In this document: positions 27,218-35,393 of the stretch, piece after piece
Layout of the letters: each line of letters starts with the position of its first letter
Numbering within the stretch: position 1 is the stretch's first letter
Assembly (NCBI RefSeq): GCF_028401415.2
Contig: NZ_CP171821.2
Location: forward strand, 1,674,001 to 1,738,000
Source of the DNA: Glaciecola sp028401415
Lineage (GTDB): Bacteria; Pseudomonadota; Gammaproteobacteria; Enterobacterales; Alteromonadaceae
DNA: 64,000 nucleotides
Reading direction: 5' to 3'
Translations under genes and position numbers: made by a program
Notes under the pieces: generated by a model
What the model saw: only the letters and a program-made list of their open reading frames with translations
What the model was told of the DNA's origin: nothing
Databases searched by the model: none

Positions 27218-28414
27218 TTACATAATCGCATCTATAATATTCTGGTTATTGTCTTTAACCAGGTTTGCCAATCGCTCGCTATTGTCATGCAACGCAGGCG
27301 TATAAGCCGATAAGTCCTGCTTTGCAAGCGCTACAATTTCCTCAAGACGCATTGCCTTGTTAAACGGAGCAATACTCCAGTCTTTAAGAAAACTATCCAC
27401 TTTAGTAATGTCTGGATTGAGGCCAAAATGAGGATGGTTAAAAGCCATTGCCGTAATAACACCGTGCAAACTCGTACCGACAAAGAGTTTTGAATGCTTT
27501 ATTACGTACATGATTTCCCATACATTTAAGTCATTAGCAAATAAGACTTCACCATCAAAAGCGTCACCAACCGCTTTCAAATAGTCTGCATCATCGTGCC
27601 CTGAAGCGTAGCCTATAGGTAATAAAAAGACCTTTTCGTGTCTGGCGTCTGCTATCTGTTTCAGCGCGCTGGCAGTTTGTTCTGGTGTTTCTTTTACCTT
27701 GTAAGGCGATGCCTGATAACAAAGAAATGCGCATGAGCAGGTATTTATGAGAGTGTCTCGCACTTTGTCTTTAAGAAAGTCATCGTCAATCACGTCTGAA
27801 ATTAAGAATACGGAATCGGGATACAAATGTAGATTGGATATCTCTTTTGACACATTTGCTTCGGTGCGTTTATCACGCACAGACAAATATGCAGCCTTGT
27901 TTAAGCTGTCAAGCACTTGGACTTTTTTGGCTCCAGACAAACCAGATATTTCGCCACCGACAGTATTAAAAACAAGTGAAACTCCCTGTGGCAAATACTG
28001 CATATCAGGAATATATGGAAATTCCCATTTTGTGCCATAAAAAGGAGAGGCCAAAACTGCTAAGTAGCGACGTAATAGTTTTCTTCCTGCTCGCATTAAC
28101 AAATGAAACAGCTTGTTGTTTTGCATGTGCATAAGTAAAGCAAGATTGGAGGCACAAAGCACTTCTCCACCAATCACGATGATGGCGGAGCCTGATGGAG
28201 CAGTTTTCAACACTTTCTCAATAGGCTCAGTTTTTGGACTTGCGTATTGTGAAAGGTCAGACTGGCTTATCGAGGCGTATACGATATCAAATTCGTTTGT
28301 TAGCGCTGGACAATGCAGCTCTATATAACGAGCGAATACCAGTGGCATCAAATTATCACCGTAATTGTAACGGTCGTAGGCGCCGTATAAGATAAGTTGT
28401 TTCTTCAAATCCAC
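27218..28414 (-). CDS. Polysaccharide pyruvyl transferase family protein
   Basis: The 398-residue protein has the family (PF04230) pattern: YDRYNYGDNLMPLVFARYI at the start, AIIVIGGEVLC near residue 77, LYPDSVFL midway, and the C-terminal LFVGTSLHGVITAMAF with the conserved Gly-Thr/Ser-x-His. Such enzymes add a ketal-linked pyruvate from phosphoenolpyruvate to a sugar and make the glycan acidic. The start is GTG 28414, with AAGGA 4 bases upstream. It is a single leftward gene between two rightward ones, divergent from the glycosyltransferase gene at 28513. Confidence 0.82.
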   Translation of the reverse strand: MDLKKQLILYGAYDRYNYGDNLMPLVFARYIELHCPALTNEFDIVYASISQSDLSQYASPKTEPIEKVLKTAPSGSAIIVIGGEVLCASNLALLMHMQNNKLFHLLMRAGRKLLRRYLAVLASPFYGTKWEFPYIPDMQYLPQGVSLVFNTVGGEISGLSGAKKVQVLDSLNKAAYLSVRDKRTEANVSKEISNLHLYPDSVFLISDVIDDDFLKDKVRDTLINTCSCAFLCYQASPYKVKETPEQTASALKQIADARHEKVFLLPIGYASGHDDADYLKAVGDAFDGEVLFANDLNVWEIMYVIKHSKLFVGTSLHGVITAMAFNHPHFGLNPDITKVDSFLKDWSIAPFNKAMRLEEIVALAKQDLSAYTPALHDNSERLANLVKDNNQNIIDAIM

Positions 28415-28512
28415 TTGTCCTTTATAAAACTGCTAAGATGGGTGAAAGGCACACCGTATGTGTGTAAAATACTGATGATTAAAGAGTTTACCATCGCGAG
28501 CTAGAGACGTCA

Positions 28513-29826
28513 TTGAAAAACCTACAAAGCTATAAACAAAGAATCATCGAAGCCGTACGCTATGACGCTAATGGTATCAAGTTTGTATTTTGGCCCTTCA
28601 TATGGGCTTATTTGTCTATGGCGAAACGTGGCGATACAAAAGCATATGCTGATGCGCTGTCGAGTGTCTTTCGATTGTCTTGGCCTGGTACGTATTCGCT
28701 TGTACTTAAGCATATTAAAGGCTCGTTTTACAGCGCTAATGGACAACTGAAAGACGAGGTGTTTGAGACCTTCATTGGTAATATTGACAACATAGAACGA
28801 TATCGACAGTTTATCGACCATCCTGAAAACATGCTCGACGGAGTGATTACTGTGATTGCGCCTTATACCTCAGAGAGTAAAGGTGTACTTGTTATTGCCT
28901 ATAGTTATTACTTTCAGATTTTCCTAAAACTCTTTGACCATGAATCGGTCGCTGCACGTTATCACATTGTGCTCGAGCCAAGCTGGAATGGTTTGTCTGA
29001 CCCATCAATACTCAGTTTTAGCAAACTCACCTGCCCTGTCTTTGTTATGGCTTATGAGGACCGCGATTACCAGCTTTTGCAAGATTTAAATAGCAACATA
29101 GTACCGGTGAAACTCAGCGCCAACTGGTTTATCGACCCGCAAAAGTTTAATCACGCGCTGCCTTTCGAAAAGCGCGATATTGATATCATTATGATTGCCG
29201 CATGGGCCAAATTTAAGCGTCACGACCGATTCTTTGAGGCTCTCTCTTCGCTTAAATCCGAAGGCATGGATTTGAAGGTAACATTAGTAGGTTACCCTAA
29301 TGACATGACAATGGACGATATCAAACAGCTCGCCAGAGAAAAAGGCGTAGATGATTTACTCACGTTCCATGAATGGATACCAAGCGAAAAGGTTTCAGAG
29401 CTAGTGGGACGCGCCAAAGTGAATATCATTTGGTCCCGATTCGAAGGGCTCAACCGAGCCATTATTGAGGGCATGTTCTGTGACACGCCTTGTATTATTC
29501 GCGAAGGATTTAACTTTGGTATGCGCTACCCGTATATTAATGAACAAACAGGTCTTTATTCTGGCGAGAAAGCACTTCCAAACACGATAAGGCACGTGAT
29601 GAGTCATCACGCTGAGTTTTCTCCTCGCGCTTACGTCGAAAAGTCTCACAATTGCTTCGTTGCTACGCAAATTTTAGCCGAAGCAATTAAGGCGGCAGAT
29701 CCACATTTTGAGACGGCTAATTTAGTCGATAAAACTAGCGAGCTGGATGGCATGATATATGTCGATGAATCGAATAATGAAAAGATGAAAGGCGATTACA
29801 AGTATCTGCAGAGCATGATCAACTAA
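28513..29826 (+). CDS. Family 4 glycosyltransferase
   Basis: An unusual N-terminal domain of about 220 residues precedes a clear GT-B donor domain: IDIIMIAAWAKFKRHDRFFEAL, LKVTLVGYPND, LTFHEWIPSEKVSELVGRAKVNIIWSRFEGLNRAIIEGMFCDTPCII. The EX7E-like site is present in this last segment. The apparent start is TTG 28513 with only a weak AGAG upstream. It converges with the transglutaminase-like gene, overlapping its end by 8 bases. A weak sigma-54-like element upstream was considered and rejected. Confidence 0.75.
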   Translation: MKNLQSYKQRIIEAVRYDANGIKFVFWPFIWAYLSMAKRGDTKAYADALSSVFRLSWPGTYSLVLKHIKGSFYSANGQLKDEVFETFIGNIDNIERYRQFIDHPENMLDGVITVIAPYTSESKGVLVIAYSYYFQIFLKLFDHESVAARYHIVLEPSWNGLSDPSILSFSKLTCPVFVMAYEDRDYQLLQDLNSNIVPVKLSANWFIDPQKFNHALPFEKRDIDIIMIAAWAKFKRHDRFFEALSSLKSEGMDLKVTLVGYPNDMTMDDIKQLAREKGVDDLLTFHEWIPSEKVSELVGRAKVNIIWSRFEGLNRAIIEGMFCDTPCIIREGFNFGMRYPYINEQTGLYSGEKALPNTIRHVMSHHAEFSPRAYVEKSHNCFVATQILAEAIKAADPHFETANLVDKTSELDGMIYVDESNNEKMKGDYKYLQSMIN

Positions 29827-30643
29827 GCTGAATCGTATGTAAGCGGCGAAGTATGAGGACACAAATCAAACTGCCGAACAACGGGAAAAGCCACATAGCG
29901 AAATAAGACACTTTTTCAAAATAATATTTTTTGGTAATAAAATGACTCGCACTTTCCCAAACCGTGAACTTATCGTTATAGGCGCCTTTAAAAAATTCAG
30001 CATCTCGCTGCGTGTAACCTGAAGCCAAATATCGTTGATTGACACTGGTAATATTATCTTCAAGTTGGCTGACTGGGTAAGGTAAAACCACGCCAAAATC
30101 AGGATCCAATACTATATCTCTTCCATCCGCTTTAGCGCTAACAACAACATGACCATGAAACGTAATAATGTTGGCAGGTATGCCTTGCTCTTCTAACAAC
30201 TGCTCTAGCACCATAGATACTTCACCGCATAAGCCAATACCCCGCTCCATGCTCTTGTACGGGTCAGCAAAGTGATAACGTTGATACTCAGGTATAGGCG
30301 TGATGACTCCCATCAAATACAGGATCCAATTTTCCCAAACGGGCACTAATTGATTAAACTTTGATGGCTCATAGTCTTCCCAGTGAATGTGGGCGGTGCC
30401 ATCGGCGATGACTTTGGTTAAGCGTTGACTGTACGCTAAATCGCTTTCATTTGGCTGGCGCTTCACTTGGTTGAAATAGTCTTGTTTGCTTAGGCGTATG
30501 TCCATCTCACCAAAGCGCAATTCATGCGCCTCAAAACGCTCAGGGCGCATCGTTTGCGTTAATCCGTAGAGACTGATGAGTAAAAGCGCAACACATAAGG
30601 CTAATACTAGCCATGCCCCAATACGCAAAATGTTGCTAGCCAC
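29819..30643 (-). CDS. Transglutaminase-like membrane protein coupled to xrtA
   Basis: The 274-residue protein has a hydrophobic segment at residues 8-28, a soluble domain, and a second hydrophobic segment near the C-terminus. The soluble domain has a transglutaminase/cysteine-peptidase triad: GIGLCGEVSMVLEQLL (Cys139), TFHGHVVVSA (His165) and IVLDPDFGVVLP (Asp180). With two membrane anchors the catalytic domain would probably face the periplasm, the side where exosortase acts. GTG 30643 overlaps the last codons of xrtA by 8 bases and has AGG upstream, which indicates coupling; an in-frame ATG at 30688 lies deeper in xrtA. The substrate is unknown: a PEP-CTERM protein, peptidoglycan or a precursor are options. 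Confidence 0.72.
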   Translation of the reverse strand: MASNILRIGAWLVLALCVALLLISLYGLTQTMRPERFEAHELRFGEMDIRLSKQDYFNQVKRQPNESDLAYSQRLTKVIADGTAHIHWEDYEPSKFNQLVPVWENWILYLMGVITPIPEYQRYHFADPYKSMERGIGLCGEVSMVLEQLLEEQGIPANIITFHGHVVVSAKADGRDIVLDPDFGVVLPYPVSQLEDNITSVNQRYLASGYTQRDAEFFKGAYNDKFTVWESASHFITKKYYFEKVSYFAMWLFPLFGSLICVLILRRLHTIQLS

Positions 30644-32168
30644 CGGAAAAGACCTGTTGAGACCGAGACACCACCTGTGACAACTCATTCATTATTGAAG
30701 CACTCATTTGGGCAATTTGCTGTGTGTTTTCAATATCTACGCCAACAGCAACAAGACCGGAATAAGGATTACTGCCTCCAAGGCGCTGAATGGCTTGAAT
30801 CAACTTAACATCTTTCGCTGTTCTAAGTACGTCAGCATTCACTACATACCAATAATAAATCAGTTTCTGTTGGCCGGAAGGACCGGCAACAAGTTCCTTG
30901 GTGATTGATACACCATCAACATCTAAGACCTCACGCTCAACTAAAGTCCAACGCTCTTGTTGGTAGAGCCTGTTAAGTGAACTGACGACCTCGCCTTTCT
31001 CTGGGCTGTACAGTGCGGAAAAAATTTGCAGCGTTCTACCAGCACTTTCATAATAATTAAGGCTTGCTGTCATCGCATCCGGGAACACAGGCTGCCACCT
31101 AATGAGGCTATTCCCCATGTCTTCATCGTACGCCTCACCTGGGCTAGAAGGAAGCTTACTAAAACCAAGAGTAAGCTGAGCATTAGAAGATGAAATCACC
31201 GTAAAAGACTGCATGCGAGAATCTTGATACAAGGCAAGTACAAGAATAAGCAAAATACTGAATAAGGGAGTAAACCGAACTCTAGGGTTAAGTAATTTAG
31301 GCGCATCCACTGCGTTTGATTGAGCTTCGCTTGAAGTATGTTTGTTATCAAAACGTTTAACTACCTCACCAATCACAAGTAAGCAAATAAGGACAAACGC
31401 AAAGAAAAACCAACCGTAAATCAGATGATCAGCGCCAACGGCATGCTCCATGTTAGTTTTATGTGCAATCATAATGATGCCATAAACGCGAACCGCATTA
31501 GCTAAAATAGGAAGCAAAACCGATATTACGACAAACAAAATACGGTAACGCCAAGTGTTCAAATTCATGTAGCCATACAGATTTCCGACCACAATTGACG
31601 CAATCAAAAAGCTAACCCCTGAACAAGCTTCTGCGACTAAAAATTTTCCACCAGGAATTTCGATGAACAAGCCAGAACGAAATAGAGGCACACCCGAAGC
31701 CGCTAGCATCTCGACCGACATATCTGCTGTGATTTCTTGAAGAAAGGGAATCAATTCTTCACCCACCGGTATAGCAAAAAGCATAAAAGCCAATGGGAAC
31801 TGAAGTTGCCACGCGATACGGTCACCTAGAAATAACCATATGAATGTTGGGATCATGGCAAATAAAGCAGCATGTTGAAAAAGCTGTATGTCAGAAGCGG
31901 TGCCGAGCGTATAAAGAATAAGCTGCAACACCAGCGCGATAAACGCTAGCCAAGAGGGTTTGACTGTCGATAAGTCAATTTGCTTTCGTTTTTCCCATAT
32001 TAGATACGCCGAAGCAGGCAAAACCAAAGCACAGTGGTTATAAATATCATTGGTCAACCAAATCAGAATGGCATTGTAGAATGGCTCAAAAACTAAAGTT
32101 AAAAACAGCAATGCTGTTATCAATGCCACACCGTAAAAGCGAGAGTTGAGCGCGAGCGGGTTCATCAT
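30636..32168 (-). CDS. xrtA: Exosortase A fused to EpsI domain (XrtA-EpsI)
   Basis: The first 275 residues form an eight-helix exosortase with the catalytic Cys182 in AEACSGVSFLIAS, Arg227 in ANAVRVYG and His248 in ADHLIYGWFFF. After a charged linker and another helix (about residues 300-318) comes a soluble EpsI (DUF3485) domain at about 325-505. The protein cleaves and transfers PEP-CTERM proteins at the outer face of the inner membrane, by analogy with sortase. The XrtA-EpsI fusion of about 510 residues is the usual arrangement in this family. Its ATG directly follows the deacetylase stop (TAAATGATG), and the transglutaminase-like gene is coupled behind it. Confidence 0.93.
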   Translation of the reverse strand: MMNPLALNSRFYGVALITALLFLTLVFEPFYNAILIWLTNDIYNHCALVLPASAYLIWEKRKQIDLSTVKPSWLAFIALVLQLILYTLGTASDIQLFQHAALFAMIPTFIWLFLGDRIAWQLQFPLAFMLFAIPVGEELIPFLQEITADMSVEMLAASGVPLFRSGLFIEIPGGKFLVAEACSGVSFLIASIVVGNLYGYMNLNTWRYRILFVVISVLLPILANAVRVYGIIMIAHKTNMEHAVGADHLIYGWFFFAFVLICLLVIGEVVKRFDNKHTSSEAQSNAVDAPKLLNPRVRFTPLFSILLILVLALYQDSRMQSFTVISSSNAQLTLGFSKLPSSPGEAYDEDMGNSLIRWQPVFPDAMTASLNYYESAGRTLQIFSALYSPEKGEVVSSLNRLYQQERWTLVEREVLDVDGVSITKELVAGPSGQQKLIYYWYVVNADVLRTAKDVKLIQAIQRLGGSNPYSGLVAVGVDIENTQQIAQMSASIMNELSQVVSRSQQVFSGG

Positions 32169-33059
32169 TTAGCGAGACTCTGTGTTGGTATCATGTAGCA
32201 AACTAGAATAAACCTCATTCATGCTCGACCATTGATAGTCATCTAACAGTTTTGTAAGTTTTTTTTCCATTGCGTGAAGGTTTATGTAATGTCGCAACTT
32301 TGATTTAAACGGCGCATCTTTCACTCTAGGCTGATGCACATCTATCTCCCAGGGGTGAAAATAAAAGTTATATGGATGTTCGTGCTTGGCGATATACGCT
32401 TCAATTCTGCGTTTAGAAATCCAGTAAGGCATTAGCCTAAAATAACCGCCACCGCCGATTCCCTTATTCTTATTAGCATCGCGAAGCGTCGGCACAGGAA
32501 TCTCTAATATCCCTTCGTCTCGCCAGTGTGGAAAGCGCGGCCAGTCCGGAACGCCATATAAATCGTGTTCAATAGGGTAAGTGCTCGATGAATACGTAAA
32601 GCCTAAGTCCACCAAGATATCGAATACCCACTGATTGCTCTTGTTGATAGAAAAGCTAGGTGCTCGATAGCCAAGCACCGCCTGTCCGGAGACCTGTTCC
32701 AAAATATCCTTACTTTCAAGTATATCAGCACGCACTTCTTTCTCGCTCATCGTCGTATTACGGCGATGGTTAGTACCATGACTTGCCAGTTCATGGCCCT
32801 CATCTGTAATGCGTTTAATCACGTCTGGGCAGTATTTTGCGACCCAGCCTAAGGTGAAGAAGGTGGCTTTCACGCCTTTTTCATTAAATAAATCGATAAG
32901 GCGATGAGTGTTGTCACCGACTCTGGGCGAAATATCGCCCCAATCATTTGGTGAAATAACTGATTCAAATGCCGATACATGGAAATAATCTTCCACATCA
33001 ACCGTCATGGCATGAACGCGACTGCCGTCACGAAGCGGATAGCGCGTTGCGTCACTCAA
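32169..33059 (-). CDS. XrtA system polysaccharide deacetylase (DUF3473 type)
   Basis: NodB-fold protein of 296 residues. MTVDVEDYFHVSAF near residue 18 holds the metal-binding and base aspartates, GHELASHGTNHR near 90 the second metal motif, LGYRAPSFSI the arginine motif, and FYFHPWEID the catalytic His motif; the C-terminal part fits DUF3473. This is the deacetylase that always accompanies exosortase A (TIGR03006 type). TTG 33059 is accepted because GGGAAG lies 6 bases upstream, within the end of the preceding gene. It probably acts on amino sugars of the repeat unit. Confidence 0.9.
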   Translation of the reverse strand: MSDATRYPLRDGSRVHAMTVDVEDYFHVSAFESVISPNDWGDISPRVGDNTHRLIDLFNEKGVKATFFTLGWVAKYCPDVIKRITDEGHELASHGTNHRRNTTMSEKEVRADILESKDILEQVSGQAVLGYRAPSFSINKSNQWVFDILVDLGFTYSSSTYPIEHDLYGVPDWPRFPHWRDEGILEIPVPTLRDANKNKGIGGGGYFRLMPYWISKRRIEAYIAKHEHPYNFYFHPWEIDVHQPRVKDAPFKSKLRHYINLHAMEKKLTKLLDDYQWSSMNEVYSSLLHDTNTESR

Positions 33060-33061
33060 GA

Positions 33062-34471
33062 CTATCTTCCCTTCCCAAACAAAATAATTTCAACGGTTCG
33101 CACCAGAATCAACAAATCTAAAAGCAAGCTTTGATGCTTAACGTAATATAAGTCGAATTTTAGCTTTTCGAGAGAATCCTTCACGCTAGCGCCGTATGGA
33201 TAATTCAATTGTGCCCAACCAGCTAAACCAGGCTTAACGTTGTGTCTTTGTTCGTAGTAGGGCACTTCTTTAATGAGTTTTTCAACAAACTCTGGACGCT
33301 CTGGACGCGGTCCAATAAAGGACATATCCCCTCTAACTACATTGATCAGCTGCGGCAGCTCATCGATTCTGTATTTGCGAATAAAGGCACCAATTGCTGT
33401 GACGCGATTATCATCCTTAGAAGCCCACTTAGCGCCATCTTTCTCAGCGTCGGGCCGCATGCTGCGAAACTTAAGGATATCAAACAGGCGCCCATCTTTT
33501 CCTACACGCTGCTGACGGTAAAGCACTGAAACGCCCGTTCTTCTGCCGTCGTCAAGGTATATGATAAGGGCTGTGATTAACATTATGGGCCAAGTGAGGA
33601 ACAATAAAACAGCGGCTAAAGTGACATTTATCCAAAAATCTGCGAGCTCTCTAAAATAGTTTTGAGATTGAAAGCCATTTGAATAAATTACCCAACTCGG
33701 ATACATCAAATCCACTACGATTTGCCCCGTTTCGCGCTCCATAAAATCGAGAATGTCGGTGACTTTCACACCGCGAAGACGAGTTTCGAATAATTGTTTT
33801 ACCGGAAGCGTCCCGCGACGCTGGTCGCAAGCAACCAATACTTCAGCTATATCATTTTCCAAGATGTAATTCGATAAGTCTTCTGCAACATTCAACTCGA
33901 TGATGTTTTCATTTTGAATGCCTTCGTGACTATCGTCGCCGGCAATTTTAACAAACCCAACCAAATCAAAGTTAGCCCTGTCAACATCGCGTCGCATCCT
34001 TTTTTCAATGACGGATGCTCTAACACCAGTGCCCAAAACGAGCAACCTAGGTTTGGAATAAAAAGCGTCGGTGCTGTGAATAAAGTAGCGAAAAATAACC
34101 AGCGCTAAAATAATAAGCGGCACCGCAGTTGGCGCATATAAAGGATGGGGGGCGAATTGTGAAACAATGACGTTTGAAACAATTGCTACAACGAAGAAGC
34201 TTAATATGACACTAACAAAAACACGCCTGATGATGCCACGAAAAGGCTCACGCAATCGTGCTTCGTACAATCCGACCGACAGGTTGACTAAAACAATTGA
34301 GAAGGTGAACACAGAGACGTTAAATAAAATAACTGCGTTATTGGCTGAATAAATGATATCTAGCCACTTCAGACCCAGTGCCGCGAAATATGCCACATAC
34401 CCGATGATTGCAGCTTCGCATAATACAAGTTTATACGATCGGCGACTTTTAGACTGCGAAGACGATGCCAT
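33062..34471 (-). CDS. XrtA system undecaprenyl-phosphate sugar phosphotransferase
   Basis: The 469-residue protein has four or five N-terminal membrane helices, a central Rossmann-like domain (RLLVLGTGVRASVIEKRM), another helix, and the C-terminal bacterial sugar transferase domain with RRTGVSVLYRQQRVGKDG, FDILKFRSM, RKYRIDELPQLINVVRGDMSFIGPRPERPEF and KPGLAGWAQLNYPYG. It starts repeat-unit synthesis by moving a sugar phosphate from a nucleotide sugar to undecaprenyl phosphate (TIGR03013/03025 type). It heads the leftward core operon, with a sigma-54-like element about 90 bases upstream of its ATG. Confidence 0.92.
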   Translation of the reverse strand: MASSSQSKSRRSYKLVLCEAAIIGYVAYFAALGLKWLDIIYSANNAVILFNVSVFTFSIVLVNLSVGLYEARLREPFRGIIRRVFVSVILSFFVVAIVSNVIVSQFAPHPLYAPTAVPLIILALVIFRYFIHSTDAFYSKPRLLVLGTGVRASVIEKRMRRDVDRANFDLVGFVKIAGDDSHEGIQNENIIELNVAEDLSNYILENDIAEVLVACDQRRGTLPVKQLFETRLRGVKVTDILDFMERETGQIVVDLMYPSWVIYSNGFQSQNYFRELADFWINVTLAAVLLFLTWPIMLITALIIYLDDGRRTGVSVLYRQQRVGKDGRLFDILKFRSMRPDAEKDGAKWASKDDNRVTAIGAFIRKYRIDELPQLINVVRGDMSFIGPRPERPEFVEKLIKEVPYYEQRHNVKPGLAGWAQLNYPYGASVKDSLEKLKFDLYYVKHQSLLLDLLILVRTVEIILFGKGR

Positions 34472-34562
34472 ATATTTCTATAGTCCTTTAAAAATGGTAA
34501 GGCTGAATTAAAAGTTGCACGAAACGATGGACCGCTTTACATTAACAAGGCGGGCATTATAG

Positions 34563-34578
34563 AGCAACTAAAGAGCCT
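34563..34578 (-). promoter_or_regulatory. Sigma-54-like promoter of the leftward XrtA core operon
   Basis: Read on the minus strand the sequence is AGGCTCTTTAGTTGCT. It has GG-N10-GC spacing and a perfect TTGCT -12 element, with 9 of 12 fixed consensus positions matching. Transcription would begin near 34552, giving a leader of about 80 bases before the sugar phosphotransferase gene. The match is weaker than the one at 3303. Confidence 0.5.
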
Positions 34579-34681
34579 CAATCAACGTATTGATTTAATA
34601 CATGCTGTTATCAGCGAATAGGCTAGTGAGGATAAGTAGTGAAATCATCGGTATTTTGGTGCATACTTCACGCGATAAACT

Positions 34682-34687
34682 TATAAT
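34682..34687 (+). promoter_or_regulatory. Possible sigma-70 -10 element of the export operon
   Basis: A perfect TATAAT lies 54 bases before ATG 34741, but no good -35 hexamer sits 16-18 bases upstream (GTGCAT is the best). No sigma-54 element was found for this direction. Confidence 0.25.
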
Positions 34688-34740
34688 GTTCACAGAACAC
34701 GATAGCGTATATTCAGAGTACAAACATTAAGGAAAATTCC

Positions 34741-35376
34741 ATGAAATACTCGCGTCATTTCTTACTCATGCTGGGAACAGTGATTGTCTCTGCCATCTTA
34801 AGCGGTTGTGCTTCGCACAGTGACCTTCCAAGCGCAACATCAAGAGCTTCACTTACCAACGACGTGAATGATTACCAATATTTGATTGGTCCCGGTGATC
34901 AGCTTTCTATTTTTGTTTGGCGTAACCCGGAAATCTCCGGTAGCTTTATCGTCAGACCTGATGGAAAAGTCACTACATCGCTCGTTGAAGATGTTGAAGT
35001 AGCGGGCCGAACACCAACCATGCTGGCGCGCCAACTTGAAGAACAATTGTCGACATATATTAATAATCCCCGTGTAACGGTATCGGTAAATGGCTTTGTT
35101 GGTCCATTCAGTGAGCAAGTTAGAGTAATTGGTGAAGCAACTAATCCAAGAGCGGTTAACTACACCCAACATATGACATTGTTAGATCTGATGATTCAAG
35201 TGGGCGGTTTGACCGAATTCGCGAATGGGAACAGTGCCAAGTTAGTACGAGTGGTTCAAGGACAGCAAACCACTTACAATATCGCCATTGATGACTTGAT
35301 AAGAGAAGGCGATATTACTAAGAATGTTGATATCTTGCCCGGTGACGTGGTGATAATTCCGGAAGCTTGGTTTTAG
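34741..35376 (+). CDS. XrtA system exopolysaccharide export lipoprotein (Wza/EpsA-like)
   Basis: The 211-residue protein has a lipoprotein signal with lipobox ILSGC (Cys22), a poly-export domain (YLIGPGDQLSIFVWRNPEISGSFIVRPDGKVTTSL) and a SLBB-type segment (VRVIGEATNPRAVNY), and ends ILPGDVVIIPEAWF. It is the small outer-membrane export protein of XrtA loci (TIGR03027 type). AAGGAAAA precedes the ATG. It begins the operon export protein, chain-length protein, kinase, beta-barrel, which together would form the trans-envelope export line. Confidence 0.92.
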   Translation: MKYSRHFLLMLGTVIVSAILSGCASHSDLPSATSRASLTNDVNDYQYLIGPGDQLSIFVWRNPEISGSFIVRPDGKVTTSLVEDVEVAGRTPTMLARQLEEQLSTYINNPRVTVSVNGFVGPFSEQVRVIGEATNPRAVNYTQHMTLLDLMIQVGGLTEFANGNSAKLVRVVQGQQTTYNIAIDDLIREGDITKNVDILPGDVVIIPEAWF

Positions 35377-35393
35377 AAAGGACTTAGAACTAC

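Noticed and set aside
28447..28462. Sigma-54-like sequence AGGCACACCGTATGTG before the glycosyltransferase at 28513
   Set aside because: GGCAC is present and the centre resembles the element at 3303, but the -12 position has GT instead of GC and only 7 of 12 fixed positions match.
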